Below, in pieces: positions 1 to 11,002 of a stretch of DNA of 64,000 bases. A program made the translations under genes and the position numbers. This DNA is from Channa striata (Eukaryota; Chordata; Actinopteri; Anabantiformes; Channidae): positions 27,521,720-27,585,719 of the forward strand of contig CM065174.1 in NCBI GenBank assembly GCA_033026295.1, in the 5' to 3' direction. Under the pieces are notes generated by a model, which made no database searches, was not told the DNA's origin, and saw nothing but the letters and a program-made list of their open reading frames with translations. Each line of letters opens with the position of its first letter. The stretch's first letter is position 1.

Positions 1-462
1 ACAGAAACACAAACGTGTAAAAATGTCCAACCACGATGTGATAAGCGTGACTGAATCCATTTGAGTTTTTTCACATTCTCGCTGCGTCCAGTCTTTGAGC
101 TAGTCTAAAAAAATAAAAGATAAACTAAATAAGCATGTTCTCATGTACTGGCACAGACATGATCATGTATCACACCAGCAATGACACACGTGTACACCAA
201 AGGTTCACATTTTACACATGTCACCTACACGTTCACACCAAACAGATGTGCACAATAACTCCTGGTGGTTCTAAATTCTTCTACAAACATGATTGTCTCC
301 TTCAGCTAAACCACTTTTTAGACACATAAAATACACACATGACATATGGACAACCTGCATGCACGCACACATTCTAATTAAGATTAAGTGTCACCTTAAG
401 TCTTAAAATCATTTTTCAGTTTTCAGTGTAAGACACATTAACCACACACGCTCGTACTAGAC
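1..462. other. Intron downstream of the msi2 RRM2-start exon
   Basis: This is intronic sequence on the 3' side, in gene orientation, of the exon at 1859-1951. I see no exon, RNA gene or recognisable repeat until the hAT element. The open frame at 135-329 has no recognisable domain and I treat it as chance. Confidence 0.6.
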
Positions 463-1300
463 CAGGGGTCTGCAACCTTTATTATCAAAAGAGCCATTTT
501 GCCCCCTCTTCTGCCAAAAAATAAAAAATAGTCGGGAGCCACAAAAAATAACAGAGCTTGTAAACATTTAAAGGTTTTCATCTTTTAAAAAATTTTACAG
601 CCACTGAATACAACAACAGAAGTGCAGTGTGCATTTGTAGGCCTACTTTGAAATAAATGAAACTGTGAACTGTAGGCCTATTTAAGTCCTTTCTATATTT
701 GTGTAAAAGTAAAATAAATCTAGCCCACTAAATAAAAAAATGTTGCTGTAGCTTAGCAGCTTTAAAAAGAAATATAAAATTAGAAGCGTCTTTGACAAGT
801 CCATGTCAGTGTTCTCTCATCCTCTTCGGGTTTTTTGCTCAGCCTGCAATTAACTGAAGCCCCTGAACATACAAAAAACCTACATCAGCTCGGAGTCTGA
901 AATAAATGTTCTTTTTTTTTCAGAAATATAATAGCTTATTAAATGCTATTGTTCTTACCTGTTTAAAATTGATTTCTGTGTCTGAAGTTTGCTATTGTAG
1001 GGTTCGCATACTCCAAAAGTCGTCAGCAGGTAAAGACGAAGGCTGTTGATGTTAATGTGACGTATATTTTAATTGACAAATTATAAATTAAAAATAGCTT
1101 GTTTTAAATTTAGATGGCATCAACTCAAACTTCAAGATATCTTTGCAACAAATAAACTAACAATGATCATATATGAATTAAGAATTAAGAAATAGCCTTT
1201 ATTTATGTTCATGTATTTTTTTTGTAAAGGCCAAAGGGAGCCGCTACAAGGACGCTGAAGAGCCACATGCGGCTCCGGAGCCACAGGTTGCCGACCCCTG
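463..1300. mobile_element. Non-autonomous hAT-superfamily DNA transposon with 8-bp target duplication
   Basis: The element starts with CAGGGGTCTGCAACC (463-477) and ends with its near-perfect inverse GGTTGCCGACCCCTG (1286-1300), matching at 14 of 15 positions. It is flanked by a perfect 8-bp direct repeat, tactagac, at 455-462 and 1301-1308. Eight-base target duplications with CAGGGGT-type termini are the hallmark of hAT transposons. The 838-bp interior is AT-rich, has subterminal 'gagccac' words and contains no transposase-like frame, so it would have needed an enzyme supplied in trans. The intact duplication and good terminal repeats suggest a fairly recent insertion compared with its neighbours. 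Confidence 0.92.
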
Positions 1301-1308
1301 TACTAGAC

Positions 1309-1858
1309 CAACACGTCAGTCCAAACCCAGCTGCATCATAACTTTAGGTTAGCTCACCGTATGAGTTTGATAATAACTGAACTCACAGTGAAGCTGTTCA
1401 CAGACAGGTGGGTGTGTGGCGGAGAGGCTGTGCCGATCAGAGCTCTGACCACAGCTCTTAATACACACACAAACAAAAGTCTGATAATCAATATGTGGCA
1501 CTGGATGATACTGTAGCGGCAGCCACATAGAAATGAATATATGGGAGACAGTGGGAAAGGAGGCGGCGGCTGAAGCCCCTTTGCAGAAGTGCCTCGCTCG
1601 CCTGTACGGCTGTGCCTGCAGTCATAGGACTGGAGTCCAGGTCCGTTCTCTGGGCTGAATGTTGCTACAGCGTCACCAGGAAATCAGGCTCACACGAGAA
1701 ATAGCAGCAGTCTTACTTCAGGGCTCGCACAGCACAACTAAACTCATCAAACTGCTTTCAACCTTCAAAAGAAACAGGTCCATTAGCCCTCGCACACTCG
1801 CGCACACACACACTCACCCAGGGCAACCCGGAGCAGAAAACACTCTAAATGGTCTTAC
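1309..1858. other. Intron immediately downstream of the RRM2-start exon
   Basis: Intronic sequence between the hAT insertion and the splice donor at 1858-1857. It contains a short CA-rich stretch near 1800-1815. I see no further exon and no recognisable repeat. The plus-strand open frame at 1659-1988 runs antisense through the msi2 exon and is not credible as a gene. Confidence 0.6.
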
Positions 1859-1951
1859 CTTGCCAAACTGTTCAAAATACTGCTTCACATCTTCAATTAC
1901 TGTGTTGGCTGATAATCCTCCTACAAATATTTTCTTTGTTCTTGTGACCAT
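1859..1951 (-). CDS. msi2: Musashi-2 internal exon: start of RRM2 (31 codons)
   Basis: This 93-nt minus-strand exon encodes 31 residues beginning MVTRTKKIFVGGLSANTV and ending FEQFGK. That is the start of the second RNA recognition motif of Musashi-family proteins, which bind UAG-containing RNA and control translation of target mRNAs. KIFVGGL is the RNP-2 motif; the VKQYFEQFGK part is the first RRM helix and the turn after it. The exon is bounded by CTCCAG|ATG at 1952/1951 and AAG|GTAAGA at 1859/1858, and is in phase 0 at both ends. ANTV followed by IED fits vertebrate Musashi-2 (ANTVVED); Musashi-1 has VNTTVED. One conservative V-to-I change is visible. The ATG at the exon start is an internal methionine, not a start codon. 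An open frame runs on upstream into the intron but carries no coding signal there. The next exon (VEDAMLMFDK...) lies outside the window. Paralogue a or b cannot be decided. Confidence 0.96.
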
Positions 1952-2000
1952 CTGGAGGCAGGAAAAGACACAGAGAGAAAGACAGTAATGGAGGTTAGCA
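1952..2000 (-). promoter_or_regulatory. 3' splice site of the RRM2-start exon: branch point and polypyrimidine tract
   Basis: Read on the minus strand, this is TGCTAAC (2000-1994), then a long pyrimidine tract rich in TCTTTCTCTC and TTTTCCTGCC, then CTCCAG directly before the exon. TGCTAAC is an ideal branch-point sequence. Its putative branch A (plus-strand position 1995) lies about 43 nt from the exon. The strong acceptor suits an exon that must be found after a 58-kb intron. Confidence 0.75.
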
Positions 2001-2040
2001 ATATTTTTTCTCAGCAAAGACAGAACTATTAAGCATCGTC

Positions 2041-2073
2041 TGGTGTCTGGTGTCTGGTGTGTGTGTGTGTGTG
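2041..2073. repeat. TGGTGTC direct repeats followed by (TG)n
   Basis: Three tandem copies of ctggtgt run into a (TG) run of about eight units. This is a simple low-complexity repeat close to the splice acceptor. Confidence 0.8.
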
Positions 2074-2689
2074 ACTGTGTGGCGTTACACTTCCAAAGTG
2101 CTGCTGCTGATGCTTAGGTCAGAGCTAAAGGTTAAGTCTGGGAGTAGCTGTGATGGGTAGAAACAGACTAGAGAACCTGAGGACTGTCAGTGGTTGCTGA
2201 CGGGCGCAGAATGACACCATCCACTTTGTGTTTGCTTGAAACGTGACTTTTACATTTGACCCTGTGTATCACGACTTCTCCCTCCCGTACCGAGGTGGAT
2301 CATTTCGGTCTAATCCGAATAAGAGCTCAAGATCCATAAAAGAAACTGACCCACTGAAAGCGTTCCCCTAACTGAACTGCATCATTTCATGTTCAGGCAC
2401 TGCAGCTGGCCTCTTTACACTAAATATAAACTAGTCTGAGGCTGAGTCGGGAGGGAAGCGACAAAGACTACAACAGGTGAACGACAAAACATCACCAGAA
2501 TCCTCATTTTGGCCGGTGAGGAGAACAAGCACTATCACAAAGTTAGGAGCAGTAAACGGCTCAGGGAAATGTCGGTGCAGGTCTACCTGCGGCGGACAGC
2601 CTGTGAGTGAATGTCGCACATGTTGTATTTCGCCATCTTCCTCGCTGTCTGCTGAGAATTACAGGTGTCATTTTTCACTGCCGAGAGAC

Positions 2690-3000
2690 ACCATTAGCTC
2701 ATTTGGTGGCTAATACCGGCGCTGGAGCCAGACACACTTCATCTTAATGATGAGGATGGCCGCTGCCCCTGCTGTGACTGCAGCTACAATAAATAGCCAA
2801 ATGGAGAATTACGGGTGTGTAAGCGAGGTGAGAAAATGAATTAGCGTTCTCCATATTGCAGCAGCCCAACCGGTGTCTCGCAGACATTAAGGGACAAATT
2901 TATGGCGAGCTTTTTACAACACTAACGTAATTACCGCCTTAGTAAGCAGGGCAGGGTGCCATGATGGCTGCATTTAAAGGCAATCATTTCATTCCAAAAC
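2690..3000. promoter_or_regulatory. Possible conserved non-coding element
   Basis: The stretch lacks repeat signatures. It clusters homeodomain-like and other A/T-core words: CATTAGC, GGCTAAT, CTTAATGATG, GAGAATTA, GAATTAGC and GTAATTA. It also has balanced base composition and a TTTAAAGGCAATCATTT segment near 2974. Such texture is common in vertebrate conserved non-coding elements. I infer this from appearance only; no alignment was possible. Confidence 0.3.
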
Positions 3001-5077
3001 CACTAGGTGGTATTAGTCTTGCAGATGATCCATGTACGTTGACACACATTCATGCATTGTAGTATCCACACCAACGTTGAGTCACGCCGATCCACCAGAC
3101 GGCCGTGACATTTTGCTGTGATTGCAACAGTGTCATTACACCAAGAATGCAATGTATCTAACAACTAACGAAAAGAAATAATTAAAAAGGCAGCACGGAG
3201 GGTCTGTTAATGGAAGCACCGTTTCCTGAAGGGCAAGACTGTTTTTACTGCTACACACAGACAGAAATATTATTTTAGTATTTCCAGAAGTAATTCAAAA
3301 TGACGGCAAAAAAAGTTTTGGGGTGTTGCCATATAGGAGGAAGCGCATTGAGTTGTGTTCATTGTACAACATGTGTGGACAATCCACATACGCACGTTAC
3401 AACGACTGACAACATCTGACCGGTGTCATTCGGTCAGTTGAGGCTTCATTTCTGCAGGTCCTGTGTCACTTTACTGTTGTCTCAATTTTGGATGATAAAA
3501 ACTAGGTTCAGGGTTGAAATATGACGAGTTGCTGCATGAAAAATAAGTCATAGTGCTGACATGAGTTCCAAATTAGGTAGTAACCTGTTTGTCTTTTTAT
3601 GAGGTTGCTGGACAGTGAAATAATCATCAGTCTGCTGCAGTTAAGCAAAACCTCGCACAAACAGAAATTCTTCAAATTTCTTCTAGTGGGGGAAGCTCCC
3701 CAGGAGCTAGGCCGAAGAACTCCGAACAGTTCGGTTCACCAGCACCTTATGTCAAATACACCTTCTGCCCTACTGTATATTAGGACACAGTCCTGCCTTC
3801 ATGGTTGATCATGAACACCAGGCAATTAAAGTCCTGGTTCTTCTAAGGATTTTAAATTTTATTCACCTCAACTTTTAGTAATATACATACTGCAACATGC
3901 TATAGAGTGGACTCATTTGAGCTTATTTTTGTTTTCTATATTCAAACTAGTGGGAGGACAATGAACTGCCTAACATCTCCTCTAAGCTGGAGGGGACATC
4001 AAAGCAAAAGGGATTCCTTTATTACAGTCTTACACTGCCCAGCCGCCGTCTGTGGAGGTGTTGAATGAACGCGAGCTACCTGATGGAGTGGGAGAAGATG
4101 CTGAGCGGTTATTTATACACACCAATAAGCAACCTGAATAGTACTGTGTACGTCCCCCCCCCGTCCCGCCAAAACAGCTCTGAGGTATCCTCTGGTGTGG
4201 GGTATTATAGTGTCAACTTCATAACCTTTCGCCGTCTGGAGTCCCAGATCGTGCCCACAGCGTCAATGCAGCATTATCTGACGCCGCGTTGCCACTAGCT
4301 GGACCCCTGGCAGCAGATGTCAGCGAGAGAGACCACTCGGACTGACTGTTAGGTTTAGTAAATGAGCAAGCGAACATCAAGGTCATGAAGACACACGTGG
4401 ACATCTTCAGCAGCTACACATTTTTTATTTACTGAACATTCCAGTCAAGAATATCTCAAATGAATAAACTGAAGACCAAGGCCCCGTTCTTCAAAGACTA
4501 GGTTTTCCCTCTAAACTAGATGTCGTCTCTGTCGTGTGCTCGAGTGACTTTTTGGCTCTGACAATAGTTATGTAAGTTCGGCCTGTGTGGAGGTCGTCTG
4601 ACCCAGGCATCGAGTCATCACCACTTGTCCCGTGACAAACGTGTCGCACACACAACCAACAAACACATTTTCACTACATGAATTATATACAGTAGCTGAC
4701 TTTTGAAATTGCTTTGGTGAGAGGTATGGACAACATATTCATCAGCAATCAAATGCAGAATTTCCCTGTTTCTCCCCCTTTGTTTATTCCATCTCTGTAC
4801 TTGTTGTATATTTCCCTGTTCTTTCTGCTTAGATCCACCCTAGTGGATTAGGATCTGCCACTTTTCACTGGTTGGAGCGAATAAGGAGGCAGGCATTTTG
4901 TTTAAGACGATATCAGTTAGGTCAGTGTTCCAAAGCAGTCACAGTATCTAGAGCCTGACGTGTCTGCAGCTGTTCTGAATATCCAAGTTATGCTGAATAT
5001 TGTAGCATATAAAGGGGTGAGGATTGATAAATGGTTCACAATGACGACAGCGGCACCTTTAAGGCATTCATAGCATT
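3001..5077. other. Intron with no recognisable feature
   Basis: Ordinary AT-rich intronic sequence. I see a short C-run at 4154-4161 and small open frames on both strands without recognisable domains. No exon, tRNA or mobile-element terminus was recognised. Confidence 0.5.
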
Positions 5078-5115
5078 GGACAAAATGTGACAAAAGCAAT
5101 TGTCACATTTTGTCC
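5078..5115. repeat. Perfect 16-bp inverted repeat (hairpin), 6-nt loop
   Basis: GGACAAAATGTGACAA at 5078-5093 is followed by loop aagcaa (5094-5099) and the exact reverse complement at 5100-5115. The flanking bases do not extend the pairing. It could be a transposon remnant or, less likely, a structured RNA element. Confidence 0.9.
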
Positions 5116-6201
5116 CCTCACACCTCCACACAGCTAAAAGTGGCAGTGGTTGCTGATTTCACAAAGTTTAGTCAGATCCAGCTTGCACCTGGTTCCACAT
5201 CAGAAAAAAAGGTTTGTGATGTACTGATAAGATGATCCAGTCAGCCCGTTCTTTAATGCAGGTGTATTCCAACTTTAGGGTCTTTGATTCTAACCCTGGT
5301 TTTGAAATGTAATTACCTATTCTAAGAGGATGGCACACAGTGTTAGGTTTCTTTTTAAGGTGGGTCTCAATGAAGGAGCAAAGGTTAATTAAATCAAAAT
5401 GGTTTGTGCCTATGCAAGCATAAACTGAGAAGCAACATAGGAGAAGAAAAACCAAAGCTGCAACATCTGCCATCTCCTCTTAAAACAGGTTGGAAAAAAA
5501 GAACTCAAAGACAATAAGCTGAAATGAAACTGCTGAGGCTGCTCTAAAAGTTCAAGCAGGAAATGCAGATTTTCTGCCAGATGCCAGGAGGGGCTGCCTG
5601 GCAATGCAACAGCTGCTGAGGACGCAGGCTCAGACTGTGCTGTGACGTGTGAGGCGTAGGATTCATCGTGATGCTTTTAGAATCCTGTCAGACTTGTGAA
5701 GTGTTAAACTGGATCATCGGTTCCTAACCCCGACCAAGCAATCTAATAATTGTACGTAAATCTAACCACCAAATCGTAACACAACAAAAACATTTAGGAC
5801 TGATCATATTGAAGATGTCTTTATTGTCCTAAAGGATAATTCTGGTCATTTTCTAAATGATTTATATTTAAACAATCTTTATTTCTACACTAAAACCAAC
5901 CATCATTTGCGTCTTAATCCTTCTTCGCACAATAGCTGAGGTCTACAGCACAGACGAATAAGCTAATCCAGGTCACATTACCCATTATTAGAGACGCAGC
6001 CTTGTCTCTGTGACACAACAACAACAGCATTTCAGAAAACAGAATCACATTTCAGACTACAGGGAAAAACTTAAGGATGCAAGTTCCTAATTGGGAAGAA
6101 CCAATATCAATCAAGATCAACAATAATATAAGCTGAAAGTCGTCATTGATTCCAGCATGCCGACAGTTTCAAATTTAATGCATAAGACCTGTGGATATTG
6201 T
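5116..6201. other. Intron with no recognisable feature
   Basis: A minus-strand open frame (5168-5473, 101 codons) begins with a hydrophobic stretch resembling a signal peptide (MADVAALVFLLLCCFSVYA). It has no recognisable family, promoter or splice partner and is best read as chance. Nothing else was recognised. Confidence 0.45.
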
Positions 6202-6505
6202 TCATCCATCCATAATCTGTAACCCTTTACACTTTTAAGGGTCATGGGGGGCTGCAACCCATCCCAGCTGTTATAGGGTGAGAGGCAGAGTCCACAGTCT
6301 TATCACCGATCCAACACAGAGACAGACACAGATGATTTACACTCGCACTCACACCTACAGCCAAAGTTAGTGTCACCAATTAAGTTAACATGCATGTCGC
6401 TGGACTGTGGGAGAAAACCCACCGTGCAAATGCCACACAGGAAAGCTGCAGCCAACAGGAAGATTTGAACCGGGGACCTTTTAGCTGCGAGGCGGCAGAG
6501 CCGTT
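6202..6505 (+). repeat. Abundant teleost dispersed repeat, copy 1 (CATCCATCCAT...CTGTAACC type)
   Basis: The copy starts with CATCCATCCATAATCTGTAACC-like sequence. It passes through words typical of this family (GGGGGGCTGCAACCCATCCCAGCT, AACATGCATGTC, GACTGTGGGAGAAAACCCAC, given here as short separate pieces) and ends with 'gaaccggggacctt...gaggcggcagagcc'. It resembles a repeat seen very often in fish introns and untranslated regions. Its class is uncertain to me. The 170-codon open frame at 6390-6902 is made largely from this repeat and is not a gene. Confidence 0.8.
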
Positions 6506-9474
6506 AAAAACAGTGTTTCTACTGCTGCTCCGTGCAGCTGAGTGCGGACATGGACAGAAACAGGTCACGGTTGGAAGTGGGTTATTTCACAACGTGAGCA
6601 TAGAACTACTGTGCCCTAAAACAGAGCTGAATTGTGAGCCCAAAGTAATCCAGAAATCTCCCAAATACCAACTCATTTCCAAATTTCTTTCCATTTTAAA
6701 GTCTGTAGGTTTGAACACTGTTCAGCAAAACATCATGTCAAACATGCGACGACTGAGCCATAAGGGGCCACAGCAGTGTCAGAGCCAGCGTATGGGTGCG
6801 GATCTGGAAAGGTGCTTGTGCAAAGCACGACTAAAGAGAACGTCGGTGTGCTCAGACCCCATCAGGTGCACCAAAACAAAACCAGAGCAAGACAACTGCT
6901 AAGGCTTTAAGGAGGCTTAAACAAGCATTAACTCATCCACTCTGCTACTTGTCAGAGCTTGTTGCTCAGAGGATACAAATATACCGCCGGCACAAGATGA
7001 GGCCTTGGTTTATCTTTTTTTACACTGCTGAAAAGCAAAATTCCCACAGTGGGTCCATGAATATAAAAGGTGTTCTCAGGAGGCAGGTGGACAAATGGGA
7101 ATAGACCACGGCTTGAGGAAGTGATGGAGTGAAGGTGTTGTTATTTCTGCTGAGACGAGGAGCTCTGGAGAGAAGGAAGGAGATTAGGGAAGAGAGGACA
7201 TGAGGTGGTGGTGAGTGGGGGGCTTAGTCTTCCTCCTGCTGATGCTACCGTTTTGGCCTCTGTCAACTTCCATTATGGCCAAACTTCATCATTCTTCCCT
7301 GTGCGACTCCATCGCAGTGTCTCGTCTGCTAACACCTTCCCCTGCTTCCCTGAGAATGTCAGCTGTCACAGCTGTCCATGAAAGATGCTCCCCCACCCAC
7401 ACATCCGCCCACAAACACACACACCTCAGACGCCGGCTGCTAAGGCTGTGAGGTGCTGATAAAAGGCCGACTACAATGGGAGGGGAACAGGTGGGCCATT
7501 TCCACAGAGCACCAGGCAGCCGCAGAAAAGGTGGTCTGTCACTGAACAGAGAGGCAGGCTCGGCCCCGCCACCTCCAGACCGCGTTATGGTTATCTGTCC
7601 CTCAGTGATAATGCACAGGTCTCCAGAGATGTGGCACACGTATGGCAAGCGGCTCAGCTAAAGCACATGAAAGCAGCCTCTCAGTGTGGAGAGCAGAAGA
7701 AGACAGTCTGAAGATGGAATACTAATAAATGAAGAGAATACAACCACAGGGGATAAAATGTTAACTGACATTTCCATTAACACAAGACGGTAAAATCTCT
7801 GGAGGGAAAAGACCCTGGTTGGATTTCTTTTTCTCCCAGGCAGCAGGGAATAGCTGCAGTGGGCCTCTCGACCAAAAATGCTGATGGCTAGCTGCGATTA
7901 CCTCAGGAGAAGCTTGTTTTCTGCAGATCGTTGTTCATATGAAAGCTCTGGATTTAAAACCCCTCAGCACAACAAACAGGCAAATGAAGCAGAATATGCA
8001 GGGATTTCACGGGCATGTGATAAGTGAACCTAAATGTAACCAGGAAGTATTGAATCCGTCAATTTACTTTTTTGGCAGTAAATTGCAAAAAGTGGTTATT
8101 TCATGTCAAAGTGAAAAATAATCTCTATAATTTTAGAACTCGGGCGACTCCACAAACGAGGCAATGTTTTAAAAATACTCATTTTGGCAATCCGATTGCC
8201 CAGAAGAAACGAACCGGGCAAACTCCACACCTTTTTTAGTTGACGTTTGGATTCAGATACACATTTACTGCCACGTAGTGGTGCACAGTATTACAACACC
8301 ACAAAAGGGTGACATAAATCAACAGATGGCACAGAGTTACAGTGAGCATCGAGGTTTACGCTGCCTGCCTGGCTGTGTGCAGACGGTGACTGAGCTCGCC
8401 ATTGTCTGAAGGACATGCATTCCCTTCTTCTGTCTAATCAACAGTTATTTGTGTGGGGCTCAGCATCGGGTAATATAATGCACTGCAGTACAACTCCGCC
8501 ACCCACCATGACCTGCAGTGCCATACAACTGTTGGCTGGAGTAATTCCTCTGTTCCAAGGTCAGCTCAGCCTCCAGCCTCACATAACGGGCATCAGGAAC
8601 ATCAGTGAATAGTAGCTGATGAGCGAAGCATCGGTGTAATTATGAGTTGTTGTTTCAGATGCTGCTTGCCAGAGGGATTTTGCGTCTTTACGCTTAAGAA
8701 AATGTTCCAATAGCTGCAAGAAACCATGTGCAAAGAATGGTACCACCCAGACGGAACCGGTGCAGAAATATCTGGTATTGTCTTGGACTTTAGTGCGTCA
8801 ACTCCAATTCCAGCAGAAGAGATGCTGTGCCCCAGAAGTGACTCTTCATCACTTTCACCGTTAGATTAGCTGCTCGTAACTCGTCCCAAAACTGCTTGTA
8901 CATCCTGCTAGTGGTGATGTCATCTAGATCCCCAAAGGACCTTCCAATGCAGGACCAGAGCGATGAGACGCTGGAAGGCGGCAGGCGTCCCCAGATTTTT
9001 ATTCATTTATTTTTTTTACTTTTTTGTAAAAGGGACACAAAGCGGTTGTGGACAATCTTCTGCGCTGGTGCTTAGTTGCCAAAATTAGTTTCCAGCTTCT
9101 TAAAAATTTCTTACCACTTGTTTGTTCTTGTCACAGTAATATTCACTCCCAACTTCATTTCTTTATTTGGAAATTAACCATAAGCCCAAAGTTTTAAGGT
9201 CGTTCCATTAAAGTAAACTGACTTTTGTAACACTCCTTTTATTGGGGCTCAGTGACTTTTCCCAAATTACATATATAAAGTCTCAGTTCTCACGTTACTG
9301 AAAAAGGCTTTTCATTACCCTACAATACCTCACTTGCCTTTGTTTCTGCCTTTTCAGATAATTTAAACGTTTTATTGCCAGCTGTCACAAACAGGAAATG
9401 TGACCGGTGTGAGCAGCAGTCTGGGGAGGGACGGGGTTTGTAATAAGTAAAAGGAGTGACAGCTCTTTTTCATA
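6506..9474. other. Intron with no recognisable feature
   Basis: Mixed-composition intronic DNA with a GC-richer patch at about 7200-7600 containing overlapping open frames on both strands, and a T-rich patch at 8996-9030. I recognise no exon or mobile-element end. Confidence 0.45.
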
Positions 9475-9800
9475 TCCTTCTTCATGCAGGCAGTGAGGGA
9501 GATCTAATTAAGATTGTTCATTAGATGAGCCTCCCCAGTACACGGATCTTTATCAATGTGTTCCTCATCCAACAGCAAAACAACCTAAACTCTCCCAGAG
9601 GGCAGAGCGGAATCTTTCCACTCTAACACAGAGCTTCTGAGCAGACTGAATTTTCCATATTTGTGATAGTGAGCCATCAATTATTATTCTAGTCTCCTGT
9701 CAGCCTTGGGGATACACAACACAGGGGGAACACTTGGAATTACAAATACTTCAAATGCTTATTAAGCTGTAGCTTCTGCGCTGCAACGGCAGGAAGACGT
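9475..9800. promoter_or_regulatory. Possible conserved non-coding element (weak)
   Basis: A non-repetitive stretch with TCTAATTAAGATTG, TTCATTAGATGAG, CATCAATTATTATT and GCTTATTAAGC, all of which contain homeodomain-type TAAT cores. The suggestion rests only on motif density and the absence of repeat signatures. Confidence 0.2.
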
Positions 9801-10959
9801 GTTCAACTGCACAACACTAAAACGACATGCTTTCCAGAAAGCTTGAAATACACAGCGGGTCACATCGTGGCCTTACGATCGCCAACAATTAGGTTTAACT
9901 ACATGGTAGCTGGGCTAGGCAGTCTTCTTGAACCTTTCTCTAAACTGATAGGACTTTCATAATTCCAAATTTGTCACCACACTTTATCTTGCAGACCGGA
10001 TGAAGACGGTCGGATGAAAATACACTCAAGACGTTCAGTTTCTTTGCACCTGCATTCCCCATCAAAGAGGTTTAAAGGCCAAGAAACAGACATGAGAATT
10101 TAATACCCCCATGTGACTTTATCTGAGATTTTGGCAACAAACCTTTACAATTGTTGGAACTGTCACCCCATTGATGAGTTCAATACTGAATCCATCAAAG
10201 GGTTTTAAGACGCTTCACTGAGGACCAAACACAAAACTGGATCTTCATCTGAATTAGTTTCCTCCATATATAATTGAACTTACAAGCAACATTGACAAAA
10301 TTATTCGAAAACATGGCCTCTGCTGTCCTAGAATTCAAAGATAGGAGACATCATTACACACAGTATGTTGCCCATTAAACCCCAGACCAACGAGACACTT
10401 GGTCCACCTCCAAATTATTGGTTATAACTGTGCATTGTGACAGCACCAGTAATAGTGTTCTTTCACTCCTGAGTTGGGAAAACGCCTCTCAAAACACACC
10501 AACGGACACAAGCGGACTGGAATCAGACCAGTGGTGGTTTTTATTGCGTGAGGGTTTTGGGCAGAGTATGAAGCTTACCAAAGTGTGCACATTCTCAGAG
10601 TGATTTATGAGGGGAATGTGTCTGAATTTGTGCGCATGTAGGATTTTATACATTTGATTTGCATTTCTGTTTTGTGCGCACATAGACATGTGGTATGGAT
10701 TCGGTCCCAGTGTCCTTTTGGGGGCACAGGTTACCTCTGGCTACAGCTGATCTGTGTTTTCATTGTCATACTGTTCTTGGCGCAATGGTCTCAGTGTGCG
10801 ATTCTTGCTTTGGGTCTGAGAGATCCCGGAGGAGCCCTGAAAAAACACACACAGCACTCTCATCGGCTTAGTCAGGACAGCAGTTGTCCACGAACCACAG
10901 CATCCACAGCATCAGTCCTCCGCTCAGTGTTTTGAAGGGCAACGGATTGGATACCGACT
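9801..10959. other. Intron with no recognisable feature
   Basis: Intronic sequence with several short chance open frames on both strands around 10418-10935. No recognisable element. Confidence 0.45.
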
Positions 10960-10961
10960 CC

Positions 10962-11002
10962 CAAGTCACTTTGGAAAAAAGCATATGCTAGATGACTAAT
11001 TA
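10962..11002 (+). repeat. Fragment of a common fish repeat tail (CAAGTCACTTTGGAAAAAAGC type)
   Basis: The words 'caagtcactttgg', 'aaaaaagcatatgctagatgac' (split here) match the 3' tail of a widespread teleost repeat whose better-preserved form is 'ctttggataaaagcgtctgcta'. A second copy lies at 16150-16192. Confidence 0.6.

Noticed and set aside
1659..1988. 109-codon plus-strand frame overlapping the msi2 exon
   Set aside because: It is antisense to a firmly identified exon and has no recognisable content.
5168..5473. 101-codon minus-strand frame with a signal-peptide-like start
   Set aside because: The hydrophobic start is T-rich intron read in one frame; nothing after it resembles a known family and no promoter or poly(A) context is visible.
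6390..6902. Longest open frame in the window (170 codons, plus)
   Set aside because: Its first part is translated from an abundant fish dispersed repeat (6202-6505); no domain, no splice or start context.
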